Source: Pseudomonas putida NBRC 14164
GTDB lineage: Bacteria; Pseudomonadota; Gammaproteobacteria; Pseudomonadales; Pseudomonadaceae
Direction of reading: 5' to 3'
DNA: 64,000 bases
Assembly (NCBI RefSeq): GCF_000412675.1
Contig: NC_021505.1
Location: 5,450,501 to 5,514,500, forward strand
The position numbers and the translations under genes were made by a program. The notes under the pieces are model-generated. The model had not been told where the DNA came from. It searched no databases and worked only from the letters and a program-made list of their open reading frames with translations. Below are positions 16,433 through 24,725 of the stretch, piece by piece (the stretch's first letter is position 1; every line of letters begins with the position of its first letter).

Positions 16433-17320
16433 ATGATCAATTTCGCACTTGGCAAAATTTCGCGGCGAATTCTCGGCTGCGCTGCAGTTCTTTTTGCGTG
16501 CATTGCAAATAATGTTGAGGCTAACGTCATCACCTCGGAGCCGGGCGATAACGCGCCTTTACCGGCAGGCACAGACACCGCCATTTTATACTTTCAACAT
16601 GCGGAACGGAACGCCGTCATGGAAGACAACCATAAGGTATCTGATGGCTACAACCTTAAAAGTGATGTCTTCTTAGCACGATATGTGAAATGGATTGACC
16701 TTAATGGGATCTTGGTGACACCGCAAGTGATCGTCCCCTGGGGCTCTTTGAACCTTAACGGTGATCGCGAAACTGGATTCGGCGACCCTTTTATTGGTAG
16801 CACCACGTGGCTTTACAACGACCCAATGAAAGAGCGTTATTTCAGCGTAGGTACCTTCATCGCCATGCCGCTCGGAGAATACGACTCAGATCTCGGCGGG
16901 ATGAACATGGGGGAGAACCGATGGAAAGGCGTACTGGAATTGAACTATGTCCACGCCTTAATTCCACATAAACTATATGGGGAAATTACGCTGGAGCGGG
17001 ACTGGTATGGCAAGAATGATGACTACTTAGATGGCACCTTGAAACAGGCGCCTGCATTTGAAGTACAGACACACCTTCGGTATGTTGTTAATGAGAGTAA
17101 CCAAGTCGGCCTAACCTACCTACGCACCACAGGTGGCGAACACGAATTTAACGGTGAGGATTTGGGGGACGGATTGAACTCCAGCAAGTTTCTGGTGACT
17201 TGGGCACACTTCTTCACACCCAAAACACAAATTCAAACACAGTTCGGGCAGGACATTGAAGTCCGCAATGGCCCTAAAGAAAATGCCAGAGTCAATATTC
17301 GACTTGCACATCTTTTTTGA
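16433..17320 (+). CDS. Outer-membrane protein of the phenol meta-pathway family, copy 2
   Basis: A 295-residue paralogue of the product of 7867-8775, sharing long blocks (LPAGT, HAER, ENRWKGVLELNYVHALIPHK, LYGEITLE, the final RLAHLF) at roughly half identity by eye. The signal peptide ends near residue 26. It is likely co-transcribed with the amidase gene, which suggests that its cargo is the amide or its product. Channel function is assumed from the family's usual location in degradation clusters. Confidence 0.8.
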   Translation: MINFALGKISRRILGCAAVLFACIANNVEANVITSEPGDNAPLPAGTDTAILYFQHAERNAVMEDNHKVSDGYNLKSDVFLARYVKWIDLNGILVTPQVIVPWGSLNLNGDRETGFGDPFIGSTTWLYNDPMKERYFSVGTFIAMPLGEYDSDLGGMNMGENRWKGVLELNYVHALIPHKLYGEITLERDWYGKNDDYLDGTLKQAPAFEVQTHLRYVVNESNQVGLTYLRTTGGEHEFNGEDLGDGLNSSKFLVTWAHFFTPKTQIQTQFGQDIEVRNGPKENARVNIRLAHLF

Positions 17321-17340
17321 AAAAGGGCCAGATCGGCCAT

Positions 17341-17736
17341 TCAGGCGCCCGCGAAGGCGCCTGGCTCGCGCCCCGAAGATGCGCCAGGTTGGTCAGAGGT
17401 TGCGATCAGCGCTCGAAAACTCTTCCGCCCCGCTCCGCGCTTGAATGAAGTCAGGACAAAATTCCCAGCCTTTGTACCAACTACCCAGAAGCGCTCTACT
17501 CTGTCCAACGAGAAGATCGGCGTGGTCGTCAGCAAATATGCCCCTGTGCGCTTCTCAATGAGCCCTGGAACGATTTGACCAACCACAACCCCGACTGCGC
17601 AATCGTTCGAAATTTTTGCGTCGCTCAGATAGGCAGTAATCGGCATAGGGTACTGCTGACCCATCGCTTGTATGATGCGCGTGAGCTGAAGAATCGATGG
17701 CTCTTCACCTGGGTACCTGATGATCTCATCTGTCAT
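17341..17736 (-). CDS. Uncharacterised protein
   Basis: A 131-residue protein of no family that I recognise. It appears soluble and mixed alpha/beta, with a hydrophobic core (YLLTTTPIFSLDRVERFWVVG) and a low-complexity Gly/Ala-rich tail. ATG 17736 is preceded by AGGAG at 11 bases. It converges on the second porin gene, only 20 bases away. An inverted repeat (CAGGCGCC and GGCGCCTG, 17342-17363) overlaps its last codons and could act as a termination hairpin for both. First gene met after the catabolic block. Confidence 0.6.
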   Translation of the reverse strand: MTDEIIRYPGEEPSILQLTRIIQAMGQQYPMPITAYLSDAKISNDCAVGVVVGQIVPGLIEKRTGAYLLTTTPIFSLDRVERFWVVGTKAGNFVLTSFKRGAGRKSFRALIATSDQPGASSGREPGAFAGA

Positions 17737-17798
17737 GTGTTCTTGCGCTCCTGCGTCCAATTCAACATCCCCCTGACAGCTTCCGCTCTTGGAGGCGC

Positions 17799-18530
17799 TT
17801 AGATTTCAATGATGAAATCCGGTACAAAGCCGGTCTTTTCACCTGAATACCCTTTCGGGTTCGAAACGAGCCGACATCCCGAAACGACCGTGTCGACCGC
17901 GTGATGGGTATGACCGAAGATCCAGGCATCAGCCTGCGAAACTAAGGCATGCCATTGGTTGAAATACGCAGCCCTGAGATGACCCTCGTGCCCATCACCA
18001 GCTACCTCTTGGATCGGGCAGTGGTGAGTGACCACAACCGTCTTTCCCTCAAAGCCCTTAGCAAGCTCAGTGGCAAGAAAATCGCGAGCGGTAATGTTCC
18101 GAGCAATGAGATCGACGGGGCGAAGCTTCCTGAAACCCTCACCGCTTCGGATAACCCTGAAGTCATTCATCCACTCCCAACACTCGTACATCGCAGTTTT
18201 GTAATCGCCGGTTGAGGTGAAGTCTGTCCAGGCGGTGGTCACCAAAAATCGGGTATCACCAATGACCAGGCATTCGTTTTCGAGGACATGCACATGCTCC
18301 TCCGCTGCCTCCTTCATCTTGATGAGCGTACGATCCAGGTGCCCACCTTTGTAGTACTCGTGGTTACCGGGGACGTAGATCACCGGACAGTCAAATTTAG
18401 CGTTTGCCCACGTTACCCCTCTGCCACGCACTGAGATGTCTCCGGCGAGCACGACCAGGTCGACGTCCAGCTGAGGTGGCTCAAACTCCGAGAACTCATT
18501 GTGTAGATCCGAGTAGATCGCGATCTTCAT
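17799..18530 (-). CDS. Calcineurin-like metallophosphoesterase
   Basis: A 243-residue phosphoesterase of unknown substrate. The five dimetal motifs are present in order: DLH (SDLHNEF, near residue 7), GD (VLAGD), GNHE (VPGNHEYY), HH (VVTHHCP) and GHTH (IFGHTHH). ATG 18530 follows GGAG by seven bases. It is similar to stand-alone phosphohydrolases common on islands and phages. It is in the same orientation as the uncharacterised genes on either side, but separated by about 60-70 bases. Confidence 0.85.
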   Translation of the reverse strand: MKIAIYSDLHNEFSEFEPPQLDVDLVVLAGDISVRGRGVTWANAKFDCPVIYVPGNHEYYKGGHLDRTLIKMKEAAEEHVHVLENECLVIGDTRFLVTTAWTDFTSTGDYKTAMYECWEWMNDFRVIRSGEGFRKLRPVDLIARNITARDFLATELAKGFEGKTVVVTHHCPIQEVAGDGHEGHLRAAYFNQWHALVSQADAWIFGHTHHAVDTVVSGCRLVSNPKGYSGEKTGFVPDFIIEI

Positions 18531-18602
18531 ACGGTGCTCCATAGGGCTGCGTCGCTACTCCCGGTCAGTCCAAAGGACGACCGGGCTACAAAGCTGAAAT
18601 GC

Positions 18603-18998
18603 TCAAGGACGAAACGACATCACCAATTCCAGTGATGCTTGCTTTCTGTATCCGTCGCCGACAAGGAGATAGACTGTGTTGCAAGTCTCGAACATCCATG
18701 GGCACTCATGCGAAACCGCATAGGTCGATCTCACCCAACTGCCAGGTACGAAACGCCCTCGACTGTCGTAGATGACCTCATGAGCGAGCACGACCATTGG
18801 AGCAATCCCGCCGGCCAACGGCTCAGCCTCATTTGCGGAAATCTCGACAATGATCCATCGCTTCACGAGGCAGAATGCTTTTCCAGGGAAGCGCTCCTGA
18901 GCAGCTTCAATTAGGTCGGCCCTCTCACCAGCCCAACCTTTGGCGACCTCACAAGAGCCGTATAGAAATGACATCGCGTCTTCCAAGGAGGCAGACAT
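18603..18998 (-). CDS. Uncharacterised protein, DUF6957-like
   Basis: A 131-residue protein resembling a Pseudomonas family that I recall as DUF6957. No catalytic motif, signal peptide or membrane helix is evident. Three Trp-rich blocks (VKRWIIVE, PGSWVRST, ECPWMFET) stand out. It starts three bases after the stop of the gene at 19002-19388, so the two form a tight operon. Confidence 0.6.
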   Translation of the reverse strand: MSASLEDAMSFLYGSCEVAKGWAGERADLIEAAQERFPGKAFCLVKRWIIVEISANEAEPLAGGIAPMVVLAHEVIYDSRGRFVPGSWVRSTYAVSHECPWMFETCNTVYLLVGDGYRKQASLELVMSFRP

Positions 18999-19001
18999 GG
19001 G

Positions 19002-19388
19002 TCAAGCTCTCACGCTTGAGTAGATCTGTCCGCTTCGAGTGACAAACTCATACACCGGGTGCGCCTGACCCTCGCTCCCTTCCTTGATCCTAATCTCCGT
19101 CAATAGCTGCATCGAGAACTCTGACTGATTGGTCATAGAAGGAGGAGCAATTAGCTGCACCTTGTTCACGTTCAAGAAGTCGACTGCATCCCCCTTGCAC
19201 AAAGCATCGACCTCCGCGACGCTGGAAACCAGGCGCACCGAGGGGCCAAAACCGTCATCAACCAACCCACAACCTTCGATCACGAAGTAGTAGCTGTCAG
19301 GGTTCAAGCTCGCTGAATTCCACAGCAAGCGAAGGCTATCATGAGCCAAAAACTGTCCTTGAAGCTCTGCTTGTTTAGTGAAGAACAC
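19002..19388 (-). CDS. Uncharacterised protein
   Basis: A 128-residue protein with no recognised family, predicted cytoplasmic. It is the upstream partner of the DUF6957-like gene (three-base gap). The gene faces away from the XRE-type regulator at 19624, with a 235-base intergenic region that contains a palindromic operator candidate. Confidence 0.55.
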   Translation of the reverse strand: MFFTKQAELQGQFLAHDSLRLLWNSASLNPDSYYFVIEGCGLVDDGFGPSVRLVSSVAEVDALCKGDAVDFLNVNKVQLIAPPSMTNQSEFSMQLLTEIRIKEGSEGQAHPVYEFVTRSGQIYSSVRA

Positions 19389-19545
19389 GACTGTCTTACC
19401 GCCTATCTGTGCCGGGCTCTTTTAGCTTTGAGAGCCACTCAATAATTCATATAAATTGACAACTGCCCGCCGAGCGATGATTGTCCTGCCATCACAACTT
19501 CAACGTTTCTCTACCAGCTGAAATGGGAAAGGCCACCTTATCACC

Positions 19546-19583
19546 AATTCGCATTCGCGCAATATATTTCATAGATGCGAATT
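19546..19583. promoter_or_regulatory. Candidate operator: separated 9-base inverted repeat
   Basis: AATTCGCAT (19546-19554) and ATGCGAATT (19575-19583) form a perfect inverted repeat with a 20-base AT-rich spacer, 41 bases before the XRE-type regulator start and within the divergent intergenic region. It is likely an autoregulatory site. Confidence 0.55.
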
Positions 19584-19623
19584 ATCGGGTATGGCTTTAT
19601 CCTTCCCTTTGCGGGAAGCACTC

Positions 19624-20109
19624 ATGCCATCGCGATACACCCTGGCAGCAGTCCTGCGCACCACTCGTGCCGCTCGAGGCCTCTCCCGAGATCAACTGGT
19701 GGGTACGCAGGAAGCCCGTCACCTCCACAATGTCGAACACGGAAAATTCGGCGTCACAATGGAGATGCTCGAAGGCATCAGCAAACGCTTGGACATAGAT
19801 GTAGTGGCCCTGCTGGCAGCCGCATCGAGCTTTGAGCGCCAAGAATCGCTTGAGGAGTACATGGCGTATCTTTCGACAGAGCTTGCCAAGCTGCGCGACA
19901 TGCGCATTTTAGAAAGCTTGCCCGCGCAATTCTCTGATGGAAAATTGACCACTGCGAAAGCAGGCAAGCCGCCGATTACTGAGGAGAAAATCAGAGCTGT
20001 GCTTAAGTGCAAGGCTGATGGGATGACACAGAAGGAGACTTCGAAGGCGTTAGGCCTGTCGACCACTTCGGTGCACAAAATATGGCACATGCCAACTTCT
20101 GATCAGTAA
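19624..20109 (+). CDS. XRE-family regulator with an extra C-terminal helix-turn-helix
   Basis: A 161-residue DNA-binding protein. The N-terminal half is an HTH_3/XRE domain (LAAVLRTTRAARGLSRDQLV through LEGISKRLDIDVVALL). The C-terminus has a second, resolvase-like helix-turn-helix (ITEEKIRAVLKCKADG, then TQKETSKALGLSTTSVHKI). The start at 19624 is preferred, with GGGAAG seven bases upstream; an in-frame ATG at 19591 is less likely. It probably controls itself and the divergent operon at 18603-19388. It converges with hrpB. Confidence 0.75.
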   Translation: MPSRYTLAAVLRTTRAARGLSRDQLVGTQEARHLHNVEHGKFGVTMEMLEGISKRLDIDVVALLAAASSFERQESLEEYMAYLSTELAKLRDMRILESLPAQFSDGKLTTAKAGKPPITEEKIRAVLKCKADGMTQKETSKALGLSTTSVHKIWHMPTSDQ

Positions 20110-20189
20110 GGTGAGGTAGCGGTAAGTCGGTTAACGAAGGCAGCAGCAGAATGTTAGCCCTCACCTTTTACCTATCCATTCCGAGTAAA

Positions 20190-22724
20190 TCAGGTACCCC
20201 TCGGTTTGGCTCGTGCGGTGGCTTGGGCAACAATTGGATCATCGGGCCAGAAATGCTTTGGGTACCTACCTTTCAGATCCTTCTTCACCTCGGCGTAGGT
20301 CGTGCGCCAGAAGTTGGCCAGGTCTTGGGTAACCTGCACCGGACGGCGCGCTGGTGACAGAAGATGCAGCTTGAGCACCTGTCGCCCATTCGCGATGCGT
20401 GGCGTATCAGCCTGTCCAAACAGCTCCTGCAATCTCACCGCAAGAATCGGCGGACGCTCGCTGTAGTCAATTCGAATGTTCGATCCTGACGGCACCGAAA
20501 CTGTCTGGGGAGCATGCGCATCCAGCTGCTGTGGCAGTGGCCAAGGCAACAGATTGCGGATGATTGAGGACAGGTCTAGCTGCCCGAAATGACTCAGCCG
20601 AGTCACCTTACTTACATATGGCCCCAACCACTGCTCAAGCGACACGAGCAAGGCTTCATCCCTAAGATCAGGCCATAAGCTTTGATTACCGGACTCTTCA
20701 TCAAGAGTGCGCAGCAGCTCCACCCTGGCCTGCCACTGACGTAGTTCAGGCGTCCAGGGCAAAAGCTCCAAACCCTTCCGGCGAACGTAGTTAAGCAAAG
20801 CCTGAACGCGCGCTTCATCGCTCAGGTCGGACAACGGCGCGCGGGACAAAATCAGCTCCCCTACTTTCACTTGCCGCTCAGCGCGCAAAGCACCTTCACG
20901 CTCATCCCAGTCGAGCTCGTCCACCTGGCTAACCTGCTCTTTCAGAACAGTGTCGAACAGCGCTTCATCCAGATCGGCGGCCAGGTAGATCCGCTCCTCA
21001 CGTTGGCCTTGCCTGCTACCCAAGTCGGCAATCACCAGCCAAGAATGCTTCATCAGTGCATCGGTCTCGGTGAACATCGCTGCACGACCATTTGCCAATC
21101 GATATTCAGCCCCACCCGCACGACGCTGATGTGCGACCCGGTCGGGATACGCCAAAGCAAGAAGGCAGCCCACCCACCTCGGGTGGTCTGAATCAGCGAC
21201 TGGTCGCGATGCTGGGCCGCGCAAGTACGACCGGTATTGCCTTGCTAGTTGCTTCGCTCTTTGAGCACCGCCTTGCTCACCGCGCTGTGCTCTCTGCTCA
21301 CCGGACAGGATGGCCAAACGACTGTGAAGGTCTGCTCCACCGCCACGCTGAATATCACGCTCGCCGAGCAAAGCAGCGATGTTGCACGCGGTTTCAGCCA
21401 GACCAAGCTCATGGCCACGCATTAGCAAATGTGCGATCCGAGGATGACTCGGCAGCTCGGCCATCGCTTGGCCGTGCTTTGTCAGTTGCCCATCTGGTTG
21501 CAGCGCGCCAAGCCGTCGAAGCAAATCGTTCGCTTGCGAGTATGCAGCTGTAGGCGGAGCATCAAGCCACTTCAGGTCACTTGGCTGGACGCCCCATTTA
21601 GCGAGCTGCAGGGCCAAACCTGTGAGATCCGCTTGTTGAATTTCGGGCGAACTGAAACCCGCCATTTGGTCGTGCTGGGTTTCAGACCAGAGTCGGTAGC
21701 ACACACCTGACTCGACCCGCCCTGCTCGACCAGCACGTTGAGTAGCACTGGCTTTCGATATGCGTTGGGTGTCCAACCGTGTCATCCCGCTGCGAGGATC
21801 GAAACGTGGTACACGTTCAAGGCCTGCATCTATAACGACACGCACACCGTCGATGGTGATACTGGTCTCAGCGATGTTTGTGGCCAGCACAACCTTCCGC
21901 TTTCCTGCCGGTGCCGGATCAATCGCGGCCCGCTGCTGATTCAGATCGAGCTCACCATGAAGGGGGCAAAGAAGAACGTCACGCTGAAGTGATGGAGACT
22001 GGGTCAAAGCATCTTCCAGGCCTGTCACGACTCGACGGATCTCGGCTTGACCAGGGAGGAAAACCAGCAAACTACCAGTCTGATCAGCAAGTGCTTCAAG
22101 GCACGCACTGATGACTCGCGGCTCGATGTATTCTCCAGGTTGCAGAGGTTTCCCCCAGACTGTCGAGACCGGGAACATGCGTCCTTCGCTCGTCACGATC
22201 GGTGCGTCATTCAGCAGACGGGACAACCTTTCACCTTCCAACGTTGCCGACATCAGCAGCACCTTCAGCGGTGCATCGTCCCGGAAAAGCTCGCGACCAT
22301 TGAGCGTCAGGGCAAGGGCGAGATCGGCATCCAGGCTTCTCAGGTGGAATTCGTCGAAGATCACCAAGCCGACGCCCTCAAGCGAAGGATCGCTTTGCAG
22401 CCGGCGCGTCAGTATTCCTTCCGTCACCACCTCGATCCGCGTCTTTGCTCCGACTTTGCTGTCCAGGCGAATCCGATAGCCAACGGTCTCACCGACCTTC
22501 TCACCTAGCTCGTTCGCCATGCGCTCGGCGGCAGCTCGGGCTGCGAGCCGGCGAGGTTCCAACATGATGATCGTATGCCCTTGGAGCCATGGTTCATCGA
22601 GCAAGGCAAGCGGGACGCGAGTCGTTTTACCGGCGCCAGGCGGTGCTTGAAGCACCACCTCATTTCGATTTTGAAGGGCTTCAAGAAGGGCCGGCAACGC
22701 GGCGTTGATTGGCAACAAACTCAT
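20190..22724 (-). CDS. hrpB: ATP-dependent helicase HrpB, complete island-borne copy
   Basis: DEAH-type RNA helicase-like protein of 844 residues, full length for HrpB. Motif I GAGKTTR is near residue 30, motif II DEFH at 124-127, motif III SATLEG, then RAGRAGR (motif VI), the HA2 region and the C-terminal HrpB-specific domain. ATG 22724 follows AGGAG by six bases. The first 127 residues are identical to the resident remnant at 30900-31280 at 105 positions. Its GC and codon use are lower than the remnant's over the whole length, so the entire copy looks imported and probably replaces the gene destroyed by the insertion. Confidence 0.93.
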   Translation of the reverse strand: MSLLPINAALPALLEALQNRNEVVLQAPPGAGKTTRVPLALLDEPWLQGHTIIMLEPRRLAARAAAERMANELGEKVGETVGYRIRLDSKVGAKTRIEVVTEGILTRRLQSDPSLEGVGLVIFDEFHLRSLDADLALALTLNGRELFRDDAPLKVLLMSATLEGERLSRLLNDAPIVTSEGRMFPVSTVWGKPLQPGEYIEPRVISACLEALADQTGSLLVFLPGQAEIRRVVTGLEDALTQSPSLQRDVLLCPLHGELDLNQQRAAIDPAPAGKRKVVLATNIAETSITIDGVRVVIDAGLERVPRFDPRSGMTRLDTQRISKASATQRAGRAGRVESGVCYRLWSETQHDQMAGFSSPEIQQADLTGLALQLAKWGVQPSDLKWLDAPPTAAYSQANDLLRRLGALQPDGQLTKHGQAMAELPSHPRIAHLLMRGHELGLAETACNIAALLGERDIQRGGGADLHSRLAILSGEQRAQRGEQGGAQRAKQLARQYRSYLRGPASRPVADSDHPRWVGCLLALAYPDRVAHQRRAGGAEYRLANGRAAMFTETDALMKHSWLVIADLGSRQGQREERIYLAADLDEALFDTVLKEQVSQVDELDWDEREGALRAERQVKVGELILSRAPLSDLSDEARVQALLNYVRRKGLELLPWTPELRQWQARVELLRTLDEESGNQSLWPDLRDEALLVSLEQWLGPYVSKVTRLSHFGQLDLSSIIRNLLPWPLPQQLDAHAPQTVSVPSGSNIRIDYSERPPILAVRLQELFGQADTPRIANGRQVLKLHLLSPARRPVQVTQDLANFWRTTYAEVKKDLKGRYPKHFWPDDPIVAQATARAKPRGT
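22344..22355 (-). repeat. Sequence shared with the insertion junction in resident hrpB
   Basis: GTGGAATTCGTC, encoding DEFH on the minus strand, is identical to 30900-30911 and in the same orientation. Beyond it the two copies remain similar only on the 5' side of hrpB. It is either simple conservation of the helicase motif or the attachment-site core. Confidence 0.5.
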
Positions 22725-22822
22725 GAGTACTCCTGCGGCAGGAGCGCAGTATACAAAGGTTCGCCAGGTGACGGATCTGTGTAGCGGATAGCTGGCCAAA
22801 CCGGGCCGCTACCCGCCATTCT

Positions 22823-23266
22823 TCAGTTGCTGAAGAGACCTTTAGCCAGATCCAAAATCCCGCCCGAAACGAACAGACCAATAATCATCTGCTTGTACTC
22901 GGCGAAGAAGCTCCACTCAGTCAGCCCACAGCCAACCCCGAGAAGAATGCTCGTCATGAGCACGAATCGCCAGGTTGGAGCGAAAATTTTGATGAGGTTT
23001 GCGAGTGAAGTGTGCTCGATGAATTCATCAACATGCTTATTGTAAGCACGCCCCAGGATGACCGCACTCACAAGCAGCACCCCGGCCAACCCCAGAGCTA
23101 ACCACTGAGTTAGCGGAACAAAAAACAGCCCGCCACTTCCTACAAAAAGCCATTTTCCAAGCGTGGCCAGCTTCTGGCTGTAATCCTTCGCGACCTGGTC
23201 AAACCACCAAGGCATACGCGGATCGAAAAACGGTGCATCCAACATGCGCTTCCCCATAGATCTCAT
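22823..23266 (-). CDS. Small membrane protein of unknown function
   Basis: A 147-residue protein with about four hydrophobic segments (near residues 36-58, 60-75, 98-113 and 124-140 by eye), so probably an inner-membrane protein. No family recognised. The start is ambiguous: ATG codons at 23266, 23257 and 23245 are all in frame, and only the last has a purine-rich GGGGA close by. It is last in a minus-strand run of four small genes (24146 to 22823), 30 bases after the preceding stop. Confidence 0.55.
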   Translation of the reverse strand: MRSMGKRMLDAPFFDPRMPWWFDQVAKDYSQKLATLGKWLFVGSGGLFFVPLTQWLALGLAGVLLVSAVILGRAYNKHVDEFIEHTSLANLIKIFAPTWRFVLMTSILLGVGCGLTEWSFFAEYKQMIIGLFVSGGILDLAKGLFSN

Positions 23267-23296
23267 GACTATCGTGAAAGGTACTGGCTAGCAGAC

Positions 23297-23581
23297 CTAC
23301 CAGCGCAGATCAGCTTTGACCGCCTTATAGAGATCCGCTCGAGAAGTCATGGTGCTGAGTTGAGGTGCCTTGAGAGCTTCCTCTGCGGCACGGATATTTG
23401 CCGCTCCAGACTTGCCATGGTCATTCATCAGCTTCTCGATGAAGTCAGCGACCTCATAGCCCTCGTCCTTGTCAACCTTAGCTCGGTCAAGTGGGCCGGC
23501 GTACGTCCCATCCCCTTTATCGCGCTTCCAGGTGTACTTGTACTTCTGCTGCAGATCCGAACGCTTCACCGTTACAGCCAT
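23297..23581 (-). CDS. Small charged protein of unknown function
   Basis: A 94-residue, Lys/Asp-rich soluble protein. The start at 23581 is clear, with AGGAGG seven bases upstream; the longer open frame above it is not used. No recognised domain. Part of the four-gene run with 22823, 23683 and 23892; the spacing of about 100 bases to the gene upstream leaves room for its own promoter. Confidence 0.6.
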   Translation of the reverse strand: MAVTVKRSDLQQKYKYTWKRDKGDGTYAGPLDRAKVDKDEGYEVADFIEKLMNDHGKSGAANIRAAEEALKAPQLSTMTSRADLYKAVKADLRW

Positions 23582-23682
23582 GTCCTGCCTCCTAGGCTTT
23601 GAGATTTCTACACGCAGCAAATCGCTGCATAAACTCCAGGGGTCGGCACTCCAAAACAAGGAGCGTCGACCCTGGCCAAGGG

Positions 23683-23889
23683 TTAGCTGGTATGGCAGAG
23701 CGAAGAGCAGAACCGGCAGCCATTGGACTGTGGGTACGTCACCCGAGCCTGACGAACAGCAGTCAAGCACGAGGTGTGCTCGCCCAAATCTTGACGGTTG
23801 TAAATCGAAGGGAGGAAGGTGCAGCTACCGGTGTGCACTTCATGATCACCGTTGGCTTGCGCGTTTCTGTTCACGTAATAACGAGCCAT
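23683..23889 (-). CDS. Cysteine-rich small protein
   Basis: A 68-residue protein that I recognise as a recurring small hypothetical family of islands (start MARYYVNRNAQANGDHEVH). Cysteines and histidines at the end (NGCRFCSSLCH) and in the middle (HTGSC) could bind a metal, but this is not proven. It begins two bases after the stop of the gene at 23892-24146, so the two are an operon. Confidence 0.65.
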   Translation of the reverse strand: MARYYVNRNAQANGDHEVHTGSCTFLPSIYNRQDLGEHTSCLTAVRQARVTYPQSNGCRFCSSLCHTS

Positions 23890-23891
23890 GG

Positions 23892-24146
23892 TCAGTTACC
23901 CCGCTCTTTGTTGGACTGAGCGAGCACCGAAGCTGCCAACGTTTTGGTAGTCGCGTTGTACTTGTCGCTTTCCAGCACGCGACCAGCAACCGCCTCCATC
24001 TCAGCACTGGTCTGCTTACCAGATGACGATTGGGACATGGCAGAGGCTGCCAGCTGCTTCTGGATAGCAGAGGCGTTCGAGTCACGCAGGGTTTCAGATG
24101 CCAGGGTGGCAACCTTCGGGGACGTTTCTTTCGAATTTTTAGACAT
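23892..24146 (-). CDS. Small Ser/Ala-rich protein of a recurring island family
   Basis: An 84-residue protein with two similar segments: SPKVATLASETLRD followed by QKQLAASAMSQS, then AEMEAVAGRVLES followed by TKTLAASVLAQS. It looks like an internal duplication of a unit that I remember as a stand-alone small protein in islands. Function unknown. It heads the four-gene run, and its upstream neighbour is a 580-base non-coding stretch. Confidence 0.65.
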   Translation of the reverse strand: MSKNSKETSPKVATLASETLRDSNASAIQKQLAASAMSQSSSGKQTSAEMEAVAGRVLESDKYNATTKTLAASVLAQSNKERGN

Positions 24147-24725
24147 AGCAGGGAATACTCCACAGTCTTGAATCGAGATTCAGGCGGGAGCACGTTGAGC
24201 AGAAACCTCTGGTAGAGCATTGACACCCTCCCCTGGTTATCTCTAAATGCGCATCCCACCGCTTTCACGAGCAGTATCGGGTGGCAGGTTCATGCGTTGT
24301 GTCTGCAAACGTTGCGCATGTGCCTGCTAGCTTTTTCGATTCCGCTTCAGCCGCCGAAACCCAAGATATAGTGGGCTCGTTACGACTTAGCTACAAGATA
24401 AGGGGCTATTTCGAGACGCGCAAGTTGATGGGGTGTGGATAACTTGTGCGCAAACTGTGTCTTGGATCCCATCCGGGTACTGTACGCATGCACAGCCCGC
24501 ATGGCACAAGGGTTCCAGCGTTTCAATCTTGATTTATCTTGTTACAAATAACTTTTTTCTTTATCAAACCGCCCTGATTCCCGGCACTGAGCGACGCAAA
24601 CTGGCAGGATTTTGCGCCGCTGCAGCATGCGCATTTCAAGTGGGCGCCCTCTCTCGGGCAAGTCGACATCCCATCCGCGAGGCGTCGACTGGCATTGCTT
24701 CTTGCTTGGCTTAGCGATGAGACAT
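24147..24725. other. 580-base non-coding stretch downstream of qatC
   Basis: No credible gene on either strand. In particular there is no TatD-like reading frame where qatD is normally found. It contains TGTGGATAA at 24435-24443 (a perfect DnaA-box sequence on the other strand) and an AT-rich tract at about 24528-24560. It must carry the promoter for the small-gene run starting at 24146. Confidence 0.55.

Noticed and set aside
17342..17363. Inverted repeat CAGGCGCC/GGCGCCTG as a stand-alone regulatory element
   Set aside because: It lies at the convergent ends of two genes and is better read as a possible terminator stem; without a T-run I did not list it separately.
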